DNA of 64,000 nt from Kitasatospora atroaurantiaca (GCF_007828955.1 NZ_VIVR01000001.1:6262001-6326000); one strand, 5' to 3'; positions 40,101 to 48,451 are shown, numbered from the stretch's first letter. Notes: a model not told the origin generated them from the sequence alone. Made by a program: numbers and translations.

Positions 40101-40123
40101 GGGCGGGCCTTCACGGCCCGCCC
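40101..40123 (-). terminator. Hairpin between the binding-lipoprotein and ATP-grasp genes
   Basis: A perfect nine-base stem (GGGCGGGCC with GGCCCGCCC) closes a five-base loop, eight bases after the lipoprotein stop on the minus strand. No T-run follows. It may lower expression of the biosynthetic genes relative to the transporter, or stabilise the upstream mRNA, rather than end the operon. Confidence 0.5.
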
Positions 40124-40131
40124 CTGAGGGG

Positions 40132-41121
40132 CTACTTGGGGGCGTCGACGCCGGCGGCCTTGGCGATGTCGGCGAGCATGGCGTCGGCGGCCTGGACGCC
40201 GATACCCGACATCCAGGTCTCGTCCGGCACGTTGAAGACCTTGCTGTTCCTGACGGCGTTCAGGCCCTTCCAGACCGCCGTCCCCTGGACCTCGCTCTGC
40301 TTGGTCTTGGTCGGGTCGTCGGAGACGGTGACGAAGACCAGGTCGGCGTCGGCCTGGTTGATCTGCTCGGGACTGACCTCCAGCATCGACTTGTCGACGT
40401 CCTGGGAGGCCGGGCGGCCGAGGCCCACGTCGCTGAGCACGGTGCCGCTGAACGAGGCCTTCTGGTACAGCCGGGTGGGGCCGGCCACGAAGCGGACCAC
40501 GGAGGCGGTGGGAGCCTTGCCGCCGTTCTTCTCCTTGATCGCCTGGCCGAGCTTGGCGGCCCGCGCCTGGTAGTCCTCCAGGGCCTTCCTGGCCTCGGCC
40601 TCCTTGCCGAGCGCCTTCGCGTACAGCGCCAGGTTGTCCTTCCACGGGAAGCCCGTGGTCTCGGCGAGCACGGTCGGCGCGATCGCGTTGAGCTTGTCGT
40701 AGACCTTCTGGTGCCGGACCTTCGAGGAGAGGATCAGGTCGGGCTTGAGCGAGGCGATCAGCTCCAGGTTGGGCTCGGCCATCGGGCCGACGTCCTTGGT
40801 GCCGTCGATCTTGCCCTTGAGGTAGGCCGGGAAGCCGCCCTCGGTCTTGAGGTGCGGGGCCACCGCGCCGACCGGGGTGATGCCGAGCAGTGTGACGTCG
40901 TCCAGCTCACCGCTGTCGAGCACGACCACTCGCTTGGGCTGGGCCTTGATCTCGGCGGTACCCATGGCGTGCTGGACGCTGCGCGGGAACGTCGCGTCCG
41001 CGTTCTGGCTCTGACCGGCGGACTTCGCCTCGCCGGAGGAGCCGCTGCTGCCGCAGGCGGCCAGCAGGGTGGTGGAGAGGGCGACGGCGAGCACGGCGGC
41101 GGGCAGTCTGCGCTGATTCAT
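40132..41121 (-). CDS. Iron-siderophore-binding lipoprotein (FecB/FepB type)
   Basis: A protein of 329 residues. The lipobox is LAAC (Cys23). The ATG at 41121 is chosen because AAGGA lies six bases upstream; an earlier in-frame ATG at 41127 would touch that site. Motifs of the class III binding fold are PKRVVVLDSGELDDVTLLGI, LELIASLKPDLILSSKVRHQ and AWKGLNAVRNSKVFNV-like sequence near the end. It delivers the ferric siderophore to the two permeases encoded upstream in the same operon. Confidence 0.9.
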   Translation of the reverse strand: MNQRRLPAAVLAVALSTTLLAACGSSGSSGEAKSAGQSQNADATFPRSVQHAMGTAEIKAQPKRVVVLDSGELDDVTLLGITPVGAVAPHLKTEGGFPAYLKGKIDGTKDVGPMAEPNLELIASLKPDLILSSKVRHQKVYDKLNAIAPTVLAETTGFPWKDNLALYAKALGKEAEARKALEDYQARAAKLGQAIKEKNGGKAPTASVVRFVAGPTRLYQKASFSGTVLSDVGLGRPASQDVDKSMLEVSPEQINQADADLVFVTVSDDPTKTKQSEVQGTAVWKGLNAVRNSKVFNVPDETWMSGIGVQAADAMLADIAKAAGVDAPK

Positions 41122-41201
41122 GATCATTCCTTGCTGGGGTGTTTTCGGGCAGGGTGCAGGGACCGGCGGCGGTGCCGGAGATTCGAGGGTTCGAGAGGGA
41201 G

Positions 41202-42008
41202 TCAGACGGCCGCGGGGCGGTGCGTCCTGGATCGGGGGACGACCAGCGGGGTACCGGTCTCCGGGTCGGGGATGACCTGACACGGGACCTGGAAGACGGT
41301 CTCGACCAACTCGGCCGTCAGCACCTCGGCGGGCGGCCCGGCGGCGGCAAGCTTTCCGCCCTCGAGGACGACCAGGTGGTCCGCGTACCGGGCGGCCTGG
41401 CCCAGGTCGTGCAGCACCATGACCACGGTGCGGCCCGACTCGGCGTGCAGGTCGGCGACCAGGTCGAGCACGTCGAGCTGGTGGCGCAGGTCGAGGAAGG
41501 TGGTCGGCTCGTCCAGCAGCAGCAGTTCGGTGTCCTGGGCCAGGGCGAGCGCGATCCAGGCGCGCTGGCGCTGCCCGCCGGAGAGCCGGTCCACCGGCTG
41601 GTCGCGGAGCTCGGCGGTGCCGGTACGGGCCAGCGCGTCCTCGACCGCCGCCTGGTCGGCCGCCGACCAGGGGCTGAGCATCCGCTGGTGCGGGTAACGG
41701 CCGAGCCGTACCAGCGACTCGACGGTGATCGCCTCGGGGGTGACCGGCTGCTGTGGCAGCAGGCCCATCCGCTTGGCGAGCGCCCGGGCGGGCATCCGGT
41801 GGATGTCGGAGCCGTCCAGGGTGACCGTGCCGGCGGCCGGGCCGAGCAGGCGGACCAGGCCCCGCAGCAGGGTGGACTTGCCGCAGGCGTTCGGCCCGAC
41901 GATTGCGGTCACCGCGCCGCCGGGGAGGGTGAGATCGAGGCCCTGCACGATGACCCGGTTGCCGTAGCGCAGGTCGAGCCCCTGAGTGGCCAGCTGATTG
42001 ACGGTCAC
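41202..42008 (-). CDS. Iron-siderophore ABC transporter ATP-binding protein (FecE/FepC type)
   Basis: A protein of 268 residues from GTG, with GAGGAGAG just upstream. Walker A is GPNACGKSTLLRGL, the signature LSGGQRQRAWIALALAQ, and Walker B LLLLDEPTTFLDLRHQLDVL. The ACGKST and TTFLDLRHQ forms are specific to ferric-siderophore importers. It overlaps the permease gene by GTGA. Confidence 0.93.
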   Translation of the reverse strand: MTVNQLATQGLDLRYGNRVIVQGLDLTLPGGAVTAIVGPNACGKSTLLRGLVRLLGPAAGTVTLDGSDIHRMPARALAKRMGLLPQQPVTPEAITVESLVRLGRYPHQRMLSPWSAADQAAVEDALARTGTAELRDQPVDRLSGGQRQRAWIALALAQDTELLLLDEPTTFLDLRHQLDVLDLVADLHAESGRTVVMVLHDLGQAARYADHLVVLEGGKLAAAGPPAEVLTAELVETVFQVPCQVIPDPETGTPLVVPRSRTHRPAAV

Positions 42009-43021
42009 GATTCTCTCCTCTGGGGCAGCCCGCTCCGGCGGATCATCAGGACGAGCAGCCAGGGCGCGCCGAGCGTCGCGGTGACGGCGCCGACCGGCAG
42101 GCCGTGGACGGGCAGCAGGTGCAGGACGACGTGGTCGGCGCCGAGCAGCAGCACCGCTCCGGTCAGCGCGGTGAGCGCCAGCGTCGCCGGGGTCGGCGGC
42201 CCGGCCAGGAAGCGCACCAGGTGCGGCACGGCCAGCGCCACGAAGGCGACCGGGCCGGTGAGTCCGGCGGCCAGCGAGGCCAGCACGACGGCGAGCAGCA
42301 GCAGACCCAGCCGGGCGCGGTTCGGGTCGAGCCCGAGTCCGCCCGCCGAGTCGTCGCCCAGGTCCAGCACCGAGACCTGACGGTGCAGCAGGAACACGGC
42401 CGCGACGGTGAGGGCGATCGCCGTCCCACCGACCCGGACCTCGGTCCAGGTCCGCCCGTACAGCGATCCGGTGGTCCACTGCAGGGCGGAGGTGGCCAGC
42501 TCGGCCGGGAACCGCACGATCATCAGATTGACCGCAGCCGCAAGCCCGGCCTGCACCGCGAGACCGACCAGCACCAGCCGGCTGACGGCCATCCGGGAGC
42601 GCCAGGCGAAGCCGCCCAGCAGCGCCGCGGCCAGCACCCCGCCGCCGAGCGCGGCGAGCGGGATCAGAGCCTGACTGGCGCCGGTGGCCAGCAGTACCAC
42701 CGCACCGAACGAGGCGCCGCCGGTTACGCCGATGACGTCCGGCGAGGCGAGCGGGTTGCGGAACAGCCGCTGCAGCACGGAGCCGGCGACGGCCAGGCCG
42801 GCGCCCGCGATCAGCGCCGAGATCACCCGGGGCGCCCGGAACTCCTGCACCACCAGCACGTCCCCGGCGTCGCCGAGGCCGACCAGGGCGCGCAGCGCGT
42901 CCGTGAACGGCATCTCCACCTGACCGGTGCTCAGCGCGAGGCCGGTGAGCAGCACCAGGCCGGCCGCGAGCGCGGCGCAGAGCAGCAGCGTACGGCGGCG
43001 CCGGGTGTGGACGGCGTTCAC
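42005..43021 (-). CDS. Iron-siderophore ABC transporter permease (FecCD family), second
   Basis: A protein of 338 residues from GTG with about nine membrane segments. Typical sequences are FRAPRVISALIAGAGLAVAG, RNPLASPDVIGVTGGASFGA and GPVAFVALAVPHLVRFLAGP, the last being the ATPase-coupling loop. It should form a heterodimer with the permease encoded immediately before it. GTGA overlaps on both sides. Confidence 0.93.
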   Translation of the reverse strand: MNAVHTRRRRTLLLCAALAAGLVLLTGLALSTGQVEMPFTDALRALVGLGDAGDVLVVQEFRAPRVISALIAGAGLAVAGSVLQRLFRNPLASPDVIGVTGGASFGAVVLLATGASQALIPLAALGGGVLAAALLGGFAWRSRMAVSRLVLVGLAVQAGLAAAVNLMIVRFPAELATSALQWTTGSLYGRTWTEVRVGGTAIALTVAAVFLLHRQVSVLDLGDDSAGGLGLDPNRARLGLLLLAVVLASLAAGLTGPVAFVALAVPHLVRFLAGPPTPATLALTALTGAVLLLGADHVVLHLLPVHGLPVGAVTATLGAPWLLVLMIRRSGLPQRRES

Positions 43022-44049
43022 CGGGCCACCTTCCGGGCGAGTACGGCGAGCAGCGGCGCGCCCAGGAAGGCGGTCACGATGCCGACCTCGATCTCGGACG
43101 GCCGGGTCACCAGCCGTCCGAGCACATCGGCGGCGAGCAGCAGGATCGGGCCGGCGACCAGGCAGCCGGGTACCAGCCAGCGGTGGTCGTTGCCGAGCAG
43201 CGGTCGGACCAGGTGCGGCGCGGCCAGCCCGATGAAGGCGATCGGCCCGGCGACGGCCACCGCGCTCGCGGCGAGCAGGACGACCGCCAGCCCGCCGAGC
43301 AGCCGGATCCGGACCACGGGCACGCCCAGTGACTGGGCCGCCTCGTCGCCGAGCGCCAGCGCGTTGAGCGCGGGGGAGACCAGGAGCGCCAGCACCACAC
43401 CGACCGCGATCAACGGCAGGACGGGGGTGAGGACTTCCAGGCTGCGCCCGCTCAGTGAGCCGGCCAGCCAGAAGCGGGCCTCGTCGAGGGTGCGGCGGCT
43501 CGCGAGCATCAACGCGGAGGTCCAGGAGGTGAGCACGGCGGTGAGGACGGTGCCGCCGAGCGCGAGCCGTACGGGGTCGAGGTCTCCCGAACGGCGGGCC
43601 ATCGCATAGGCGAGGACGGCGGCAGCGGCTGCCCCGAGGACGGCGAACCAGACGTACTGCAGGGGCTGGGTGAGGTGCAGCGCGAAGATCGCCGTGACCA
43701 CGGCCAGGCCGGCACCCGCGTTGATGCCGAGCGTGGTCGGCGAGGCGAGCGGGTTGCGCGTCACGCCCTGGGCCACCGCACCGGCCGCGCCGAGAGCCGC
43801 ACCGATCACCAGACCGATCACGGTGCGCGGAACGCGCAGGCCGGTGACCACGTCCGCGTCGCTCCCGTGGCCCGATCCCGACAGTGCGTCAAGAACGGTG
43901 GCGAGCGGGATCGGTCGCGATCCCAGGGCGAGGCTCAAGGCGGAGCACAGCACGAGCACGCCGATCCCGAGGGCCAGCAGCAGGGGCCGCCGTACCGTCC
44001 GGGACCGTTGAGCCGAGGCTGTGGACGCCGGCAGATCGGTGGTAAGCAC
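43018..44049 (-). CDS. Iron-siderophore ABC transporter permease (FecCD family), first gene of operon
   Basis: A protein of 343 residues from GTG with about nine membrane segments. It carries LRVPRTVIGLVIGAALGAAG, TRNPLASPTTLGINAGAGLA and GPIAFIGLAAPHLVRPLLGN. It starts nine bases downstream of an iron box, so the whole operon running to 33104 is expected to be repressed by iron. Partner permease and ATPase follow with four-base overlaps. Confidence 0.93.
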   Translation of the reverse strand: MLTTDLPASTASAQRSRTVRRPLLLALGIGVLVLCSALSLALGSRPIPLATVLDALSGSGHGSDADVVTGLRVPRTVIGLVIGAALGAAGAVAQGVTRNPLASPTTLGINAGAGLAVVTAIFALHLTQPLQYVWFAVLGAAAAAVLAYAMARRSGDLDPVRLALGGTVLTAVLTSWTSALMLASRRTLDEARFWLAGSLSGRSLEVLTPVLPLIAVGVVLALLVSPALNALALGDEAAQSLGVPVVRIRLLGGLAVVLLAASAVAVAGPIAFIGLAAPHLVRPLLGNDHRWLVPGCLVAGPILLLAADVLGRLVTRPSEIEVGIVTAFLGAPLLAVLARKVAR

Positions 44050-44058
44050 GAGACCAGA

Positions 44059-44077
44059 TTAGGTTAGGCATACCTAA
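44059..44077 (-). promoter_or_regulatory. Iron box of the siderophore transport and synthesis operon
   Basis: The 19-mer TTAGGTTAGGCATACCTAA is nearly identical to the DmdR/IdeR consensus TTAGGTTAGGCTAACCTAA. It lies nine bases before the GTG start of the first permease on the minus strand. Confidence 0.93.
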
Positions 44078-44125
44078 CTTCGTCAAGTCCGAGCGGCACT
44101 GTCGCGATATGGCGTCAGATGCCTA

Positions 44126-44144
44126 TAAGGTGAGGCTCACCTTA
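44126..44144 (+). promoter_or_regulatory. Iron box of the FhuF-like gene
   Basis: TAAGGTGAGGCTCACCTTA is palindromic except at its centre and fits the DtxR-family box. It lies 19 bases before the FhuF-like start, and 48 bases from the box of the divergent operon, so one repressor can silence both directions. Confidence 0.88.
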
Positions 44145-44163
44145 GTTGATCTCGGGAGTCATG

Positions 44164-44943
44164 ATGCTCCAGATGACGGCCGTGCCACCGCATGCCGCCG
44201 ATCGATTGGCCGAAACCTATCGGCAACTGGCCGGGATCGGCGGGGGGCTCCGCGTCGACCTGATGACATCGGGTCAGCCTTTTCCGAAGCGTGAGGACGG
44301 CTGGGTCCGGGCCTCCGCGCTGGCCGGGGGAGTCGACGCCCTGATCGCCGCGGAGGCCGCCCGTATCGAGGCCGAGCACGGGTGCGCGCCTCGTATGCAC
44401 GTCGCGGCCTCCCGGCTGCTGCACCACTACCTCTGGTCCGCCTGCCTCCTCCTGAGCGGGCCCTGGTACCTGACCGGGCAGGTGCCCCGGCTGCGGCCCG
44501 AGGACCTCGCGATCGAGGTCTCCACCGGCGACCTCGCGGTCCGCCCGGGTGTGGCCGAGCCCGGCGGTGAGCGCGAGCTGCGCGAGGCCGTCGCGGGGTA
44601 TGTCGAGCCGGCGCTGGACGCATTCCAGCCGTACGTGAAGCGCGGGCCGCGCGCCCTCTGGGGGATGGTGACGGACGATCTGGTCTCCGGCATCTGGTAC
44701 CTGGGCCGGATGCTCGATGAGGAGGAACGTGCAGCCGAGGTCGCCGCGGCGGTCCTGCCCGGCGACACCCCGCCCTTCCTCGGCGCCGCGGACTTCCGCC
44801 GCCTGCCCGGTACCGACGGCCGCACCCACCTCACCCGCACCCGGCTCGGCTGCTGCCTGTACTACGCGATCCGCCCGGCGGACACCTGCCTCACCTGCCC
44901 GCGCACCGGCGACGCCGAGCGGGTGCGCCGGCTGGAGGCCTAG
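44164..44943 (+). CDS. FhuF-like [2Fe-2S] ferric-siderophore reductase
   Basis: A protein of 259 residues. The C-terminus holds CC-x10-C-x2-C (in LGCCLYYAIRPADTCLTCPR), the cysteine pattern of FhuF-type proteins, which bind a [2Fe-2S] cluster and reduce iron in imported ferric siderophores. Earlier residues include RLLHHYLWSACLLLSGPWYL, a family feature. ATG 44164 has GGGAG five bases upstream; ATG 44161 is an equally in-frame alternative closer to it. The iron box and the divergent importer support the role. The last four bases overlap the end of the convergent DUF4267 gene. Confidence 0.88.
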   Translation: MLQMTAVPPHAADRLAETYRQLAGIGGGLRVDLMTSGQPFPKREDGWVRASALAGGVDALIAAEAARIEAEHGCAPRMHVAASRLLHHYLWSACLLLSGPWYLTGQVPRLRPEDLAIEVSTGDLAVRPGVAEPGGERELREAVAGYVEPALDAFQPYVKRGPRALWGMVTDDLVSGIWYLGRMLDEEERAAEVAAAVLPGDTPPFLGAADFRRLPGTDGRTHLTRTRLGCCLYYAIRPADTCLTCPRTGDAERVRRLEA

Positions 44944-45359
44944 GGGTTGGCCGCCGCCACCGCGTGGGTGTGGGCTTCCCGGGTGCCGCGAAGGGTGAGG
45001 ACTCCGAGCGTTGCCACCGCGGCGGCGGTTGCGCCGTGGATGCCGAAGGCCGCCGCGGCCGTTCCGCCGTGGCTCAGCACGATGAGCATGTCGCCGGTCG
45101 GGGTGACGGCTTCGATGATCAGTGCCCAGCCCAGTGCGCGGCGTTGACCCGTCGCCAGGAGTGCGAGGATCACCAGGCCTGACACGATGTCACGGAGGCC
45201 CTTCACGTCGAGGTAGCCGGCGGCCTCGCCGTGCGGCCAGGACGGGATGCCGAAGCCCGAGGCGGCGCCGTCCGGGTCGAGGAGGAACCTCGTCCCGATG
45301 AGGATGATGCCGATGCCGCCGAGTGCGGCCAGGCCGTCGAGCAGTCGGTTCCTGGACAT
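44940..45359 (-). CDS. DUF4267 small membrane protein
   Basis: A protein of 139 residues with four predicted membrane segments. It reads RLLDGLAALGGIGIILIGTR, then GFGIP and YLDVKGLRDIVSGLVILALL, the pattern of DUF4267 proteins, whose function is unknown. It is transcribed divergently from a TetR gene. The first copy of the 15-base palindrome lies 23 bases before its start and the second 73 bases before, so it is very likely the target of that regulator. Confidence 0.8.
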   Translation of the reverse strand: MSRNRLLDGLAALGGIGIILIGTRFLLDPDGAASGFGIPSWPHGEAAGYLDVKGLRDIVSGLVILALLATGQRRALGWALIIEAVTPTGDMLIVLSHGGTAAAAFGIHGATAAAVATLGVLTLRGTREAHTHAVAAANP

Positions 45360-45382
45360 GTTCTCTCTCCCACGCTCGGATC

Positions 45383-45397
45383 TCTAGCACTGCTAGA
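45383..45397. promoter_or_regulatory. TetR operator, copy 1
   Basis: TCTAGCACTGCTAGA is a perfect palindrome about a central C. It lies between the DUF4267 gene and the TetR gene. The identical sequence recurs at 45433-45447, exactly 50 bases away. Confidence 0.8.
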
Positions 45398-45432
45398 TGA
45401 CGTAGCGAACGTAGCATGCCGCTGTCCGGATT

Positions 45433-45447
45433 TCTAGCACTGCTAGA
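45433..45447. promoter_or_regulatory. TetR operator, copy 2
   Basis: Second identical copy of TCTAGCACTGCTAGA, eight bases before the tetR start. The fixed 50-base distance, close to five helical turns, would put both sites on the same face of the DNA. Confidence 0.82.
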
Positions 45448-45455
45448 ATCAAGGC

Positions 45456-46049
45456 ATGTCCATCCAGCAGCGTCGAGAGCGCGAGCGAGCCCACCGCCAC
45501 CAACTGATCGTCAAGGTCGCCCGTGAGCTGGCCGAGTCCGAGGGCTGGGACGCGGTCACCACGCGGCGCCTGGCCGAGCGGATCGAGTACAGCCAGCCCG
45601 TCCTCTACAGCCACTTCGCCGGCAAGGACGCCATCGTCGGCGCGGTCGCGCTGGAGGGCTTCGAGGAGCTGGCCGGTGCGCTGCACCGGGCCCGCTCGGC
45701 GGCCGCCGGTCCCGCCGAGGCGCTCGAGGCCGTCGCCGGCGCCTACGCCGACTTCGCCCAGGCCAACCCGGCGCTGTACGACGCCATGTTCACCCTCGCC
45801 AGCGACCTCCGGTTCGGCGGCCCCGATGCGCCCGACGCCCTGAAGGCGGCCTTCGGCGAGCTGCTCGGCGTGTTCGCTCCGCTGGCCGACGGCCGGGACG
45901 CGGAGACCCTCACCGAGGTCGGCTGGAGCGCCCTGCACGGGCTGGTCACGCTGACCAGGGGCGGCAGACTGCGCGAGGACCACCGGGACCAGCGGCTGGC
46001 CCTCCTCGTCGGTCAACTCCTCGCCGCACCGGAGGGCGTCCGCCAGTAG
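45456..46049 (+). CDS. TetR family transcriptional regulator
   Basis: A protein of 197 residues. The N-terminal helix-turn-helix is readable as VARELAESEGWDAVTTRRLA and YSQPVLYSHFAGKDAIVGAV (about residues 22-66). The C-terminal half is the usual helical ligand and dimer domain with the TetR_C-like pattern ANPALYDAMFTLASDLRF. Two perfect palindromes upstream indicate autoregulation together with control of the divergent DUF4267 gene. The ligand is unknown. Confidence 0.9.
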   Translation: MSIQQRRERERAHRHQLIVKVARELAESEGWDAVTTRRLAERIEYSQPVLYSHFAGKDAIVGAVALEGFEELAGALHRARSAAAGPAEALEAVAGAYADFAQANPALYDAMFTLASDLRFGGPDAPDALKAAFGELLGVFAPLADGRDAETLTEVGWSALHGLVTLTRGGRLREDHRDQRLALLVGQLLAAPEGVRQ

Positions 46050-46062
46050 GTGTGAGCACACC

Positions 46063-46138
46063 GGGGGCGCGGGGAACTGCGCGAGGCGGAAGGTGCGGCG
46101 CCGTTGCCTTCCGATTTCGCGCAGTTCCCCGCGCCCCC
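46063..46138. repeat. Foldback repeat, copy C
   Basis: Perfect 22-base arms at 46063-46084 and 46117-46138 (core GGGGCGCGGGGAACTGCGCG). The centre adds a further partial stem (GCGGAAGG with CCTTCCG). It begins 14 bases after the tetR stop, between two genes of the same orientation. Confidence 0.85.
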
Positions 46139-46242
46139 TGTGGTCGGCCCGCTGCGGTCCTGTTGCCTGTCTCTCAGGGCGAGCGGAGAGTGGAGACGAC
46201 CTGGTGGTGGCCTGTGCGTGGGCCCGTTCCGAGGGGAGCACC

Positions 46243-47016
46243 ATGCCGCTTGCCCATTACGGCGTCGCGATCGGCACCTTCCACGACTTCTCCCGCGACC
46301 CCACCCACGACTTCGGCCACTGGTACCACGGCCATCTGTCCCTGGACACGCCCGAGGGCGTCTACCAGGCGGCCCTCGACGTGGACGCGCCCGCCAGCGT
46401 CGGCGTCAGCTACCGCCTGGTGGACGACCTGCGGGTGGCGGACATTGCCACCGTCCGCGCCCTAGCCAACGGGTTCCACCCGCTCGCCTCCGTGCTGTCC
46501 TCCGGGGCCCTCGACTACGTGCGCAGTCCGCTGCTGCGCAACCGCCTGTGGTTCGAGTGGCTCTCCTCGCTCACCGGGACGGTGTACCGGACGGTCAGCA
46601 AGCCGCCCCCGGGCAGCCCGTCCTACGGGCCGGACCTGGCCGACAGCCTGGCCGAGCGGTTGCTGCAACTGCGCAGGAAGATCGAGGGCGACAGGTGGTT
46701 CGGCGGACTCCACCCCCACCTGCGCTTCTTCCCCTGGGTCTCCAGCAACGGCGACAACGCGCTCGACGTCCTGGTCCCGTACCTCCAGGCGTCCACCAGG
46801 ATCTACGTCTTCGGGCAGCGCTTCACGACCGGCCTCGGAGTCCACGACGTCCACCTGAACCAGGGTGACCCGCTCGGCAGCCAGTGGTATGCGACCGACG
46901 GCATCTGGCAGGACGGCGCGGTGATGTGCGAGCGCGCGGACGGCCGCGTCGTCGTGTGGCAGATCAAGTTCAACACCCAGTCCCTCACCACGGACGATTC
47001 CGGCCACCCTCGTTGA
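46243..47016 (+). CDS. DUF2278 family protein (YukJ-like)
   Basis: A protein of 257 residues with GGGGAG upstream of ATG. It starts MPLAHYGVAIGTFHDFSRDP and contains HWYHGHLSLDTPEGVYQAAL and IYVFGQRFTTGLGVHDVHLN. The VxxxGVHDVHxNQG motif and the YGV(x)xGxxxD start are characteristic of DUF2278, known from Bacillus YukJ, with no established biochemical role. It is soluble, without signal peptide. It may be transcribed from its own promoter after the foldback repeat. Confidence 0.82.
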   Translation: MPLAHYGVAIGTFHDFSRDPTHDFGHWYHGHLSLDTPEGVYQAALDVDAPASVGVSYRLVDDLRVADIATVRALANGFHPLASVLSSGALDYVRSPLLRNRLWFEWLSSLTGTVYRTVSKPPPGSPSYGPDLADSLAERLLQLRRKIEGDRWFGGLHPHLRFFPWVSSNGDNALDVLVPYLQASTRIYVFGQRFTTGLGVHDVHLNQGDPLGSQWYATDGIWQDGAVMCERADGRVVVWQIKFNTQSLTTDDSGHPR

Positions 47017-47030
47017 CCAGCCTCGTCGGC

Positions 47031-48263
47031 TCAGCGGGCCATCAACTCGGCCGCCGGAGCGCGCTCTTCACTGGACACCGGCCGCCGGTAGCGGCGAGAG
47101 GTCGCCGTCAGGGCGGCGAGCAGCAGGGCGGCCGCCGCGGCGGCGCAGGTGACGCGGAAGGGGGAGGTCGGGCCGTACCGGTCCGCGACCCAGCCGGCGG
47201 CCAGGGTCCCGGCCGACTGCGCGAGAGTGATGCTGCTGACCAGGGCGGCCATGGCCTCGCCCAGCCGGGCCGCCGGGACGGTGCGCTCGACCAGGCCGAA
47301 CATGGTGATCATCTGAGGGGCGATGGCCACTCCCAGGCAGCCGATCGCCAGCGCGAGCCCGGTCACGCTCTGCACGGCCAGCAGTGGGAGTGACGCGCCG
47401 AGCAGCAGCGCCGTCGCCACCCGCAGCCGGACCGGCAGGTCCCAGCGGCTCGGCAGGGCGGCGGTGGCCACACCGGCGAACGCGCTGGTGCCGCCCAGGA
47501 ATCCGTAGATCAGCCCGGCCGCGCCCGGGTGGCCGAGGTGCTCGGTGGTGGCGGTCACCCCGACCTGGATGGAGCCGAAGCAGGCCCCGAGCAGCGCCAT
47601 ACCGGCCAGCAGTAGTGCGTACGGGGTGCTCAACAGCCGTCCGCCGGTGCGGCGTTCGGTTACGGCTCCGGGCGGAGCGGTGGGATGCAGGGCGAACAGC
47701 GTCCCGCAGACGCCGACCAGTCCGGCGGCCAGCAGGAGGCCCGCGGCCGGGTCCAGCAGGGTGGCGAGCAGGCCGATCACGGCCGGGCCCGCGGTGAAGC
47801 TGACCTCGTCCACGGTGCCGTCGAGCGACAGCGTGGCCGAGGTCAACTCCGGGTCGCCCCCGGCCAGTCGGACCCAGCGGCTGCGGGAGAGCGGTCCGAT
47901 CAGCGGCATCGAGAGGCCGATCAGGGCGGCCGCCACGATCTGCGGTGTCAGGGGCAGCCGGTTCTCGGAGGCGAGCACCAGGGCGACGATGGCCAGGGCG
48001 TTGACGGCGGCGGCAGCCAGCCCGACCGGGCGCTGCCCGCGCCGGTCGGCGAGCCGTCCGACCAGTGGCCCGCCCAGGGCCTGACTCACCGCGAGCGCAC
48101 CGGCCACCGCCGAACCGCGCCACACGCTCCCTGAGTTGTGGGTGACCAGGAGCAGCGTCCCGATCGGGCACATCGCGTTCGGCAGCCGCCCCAGCAGCGA
48201 CCAGAGCAGCACCCGACCCCCCGTCAGGCGTACGGCCGTCCGGAACGTCGTGATCACGGCCAT
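47031..48263 (-). CDS. MFS transporter
   Basis: A protein of 410 residues with twelve predicted membrane segments. The loop after segment 2 reads GRLADRRGQRPVGLAAAAVN. The halves are separated by a hydrophilic stretch near residues 195-215. It belongs to the drug- or sugar-efflux type rather than the siderophore group, but the substrate is unknown. The start is the ATG at 48263 (MAVITTFRTAVRLTGGRVLL); no strong ribosome-binding site is visible, so an upstream GTG is possible. It ends 14 bases from the convergent DUF2278 gene. Confidence 0.85.
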   Translation of the reverse strand: MAVITTFRTAVRLTGGRVLLWSLLGRLPNAMCPIGTLLLVTHNSGSVWRGSAVAGALAVSQALGGPLVGRLADRRGQRPVGLAAAAVNALAIVALVLASENRLPLTPQIVAAALIGLSMPLIGPLSRSRWVRLAGGDPELTSATLSLDGTVDEVSFTAGPAVIGLLATLLDPAAGLLLAAGLVGVCGTLFALHPTAPPGAVTERRTGGRLLSTPYALLLAGMALLGACFGSIQVGVTATTEHLGHPGAAGLIYGFLGGTSAFAGVATAALPSRWDLPVRLRVATALLLGASLPLLAVQSVTGLALAIGCLGVAIAPQMITMFGLVERTVPAARLGEAMAALVSSITLAQSAGTLAAGWVADRYGPTSPFRVTCAAAAAALLLAALTATSRRYRRPVSSEERAPAAELMAR

Positions 48264-48451
48264 ACAGGCGTGCCCCCACACGGACCGGCTCGGGGCGCCC
48301 GCCTCCCGTTCGCCGGCCCTGACAGGTGATCGGCCTGCGGGTGAGCCTCGACCGTACGGGCGCGGACGGCGCGGGCGGAAGGGTGGGATCACCCAGTTCG
48401 CGGTCCTCGGGCGGGGGCCGGGCTTTGGAGGAGAGACCAGATCGCGGCCAG

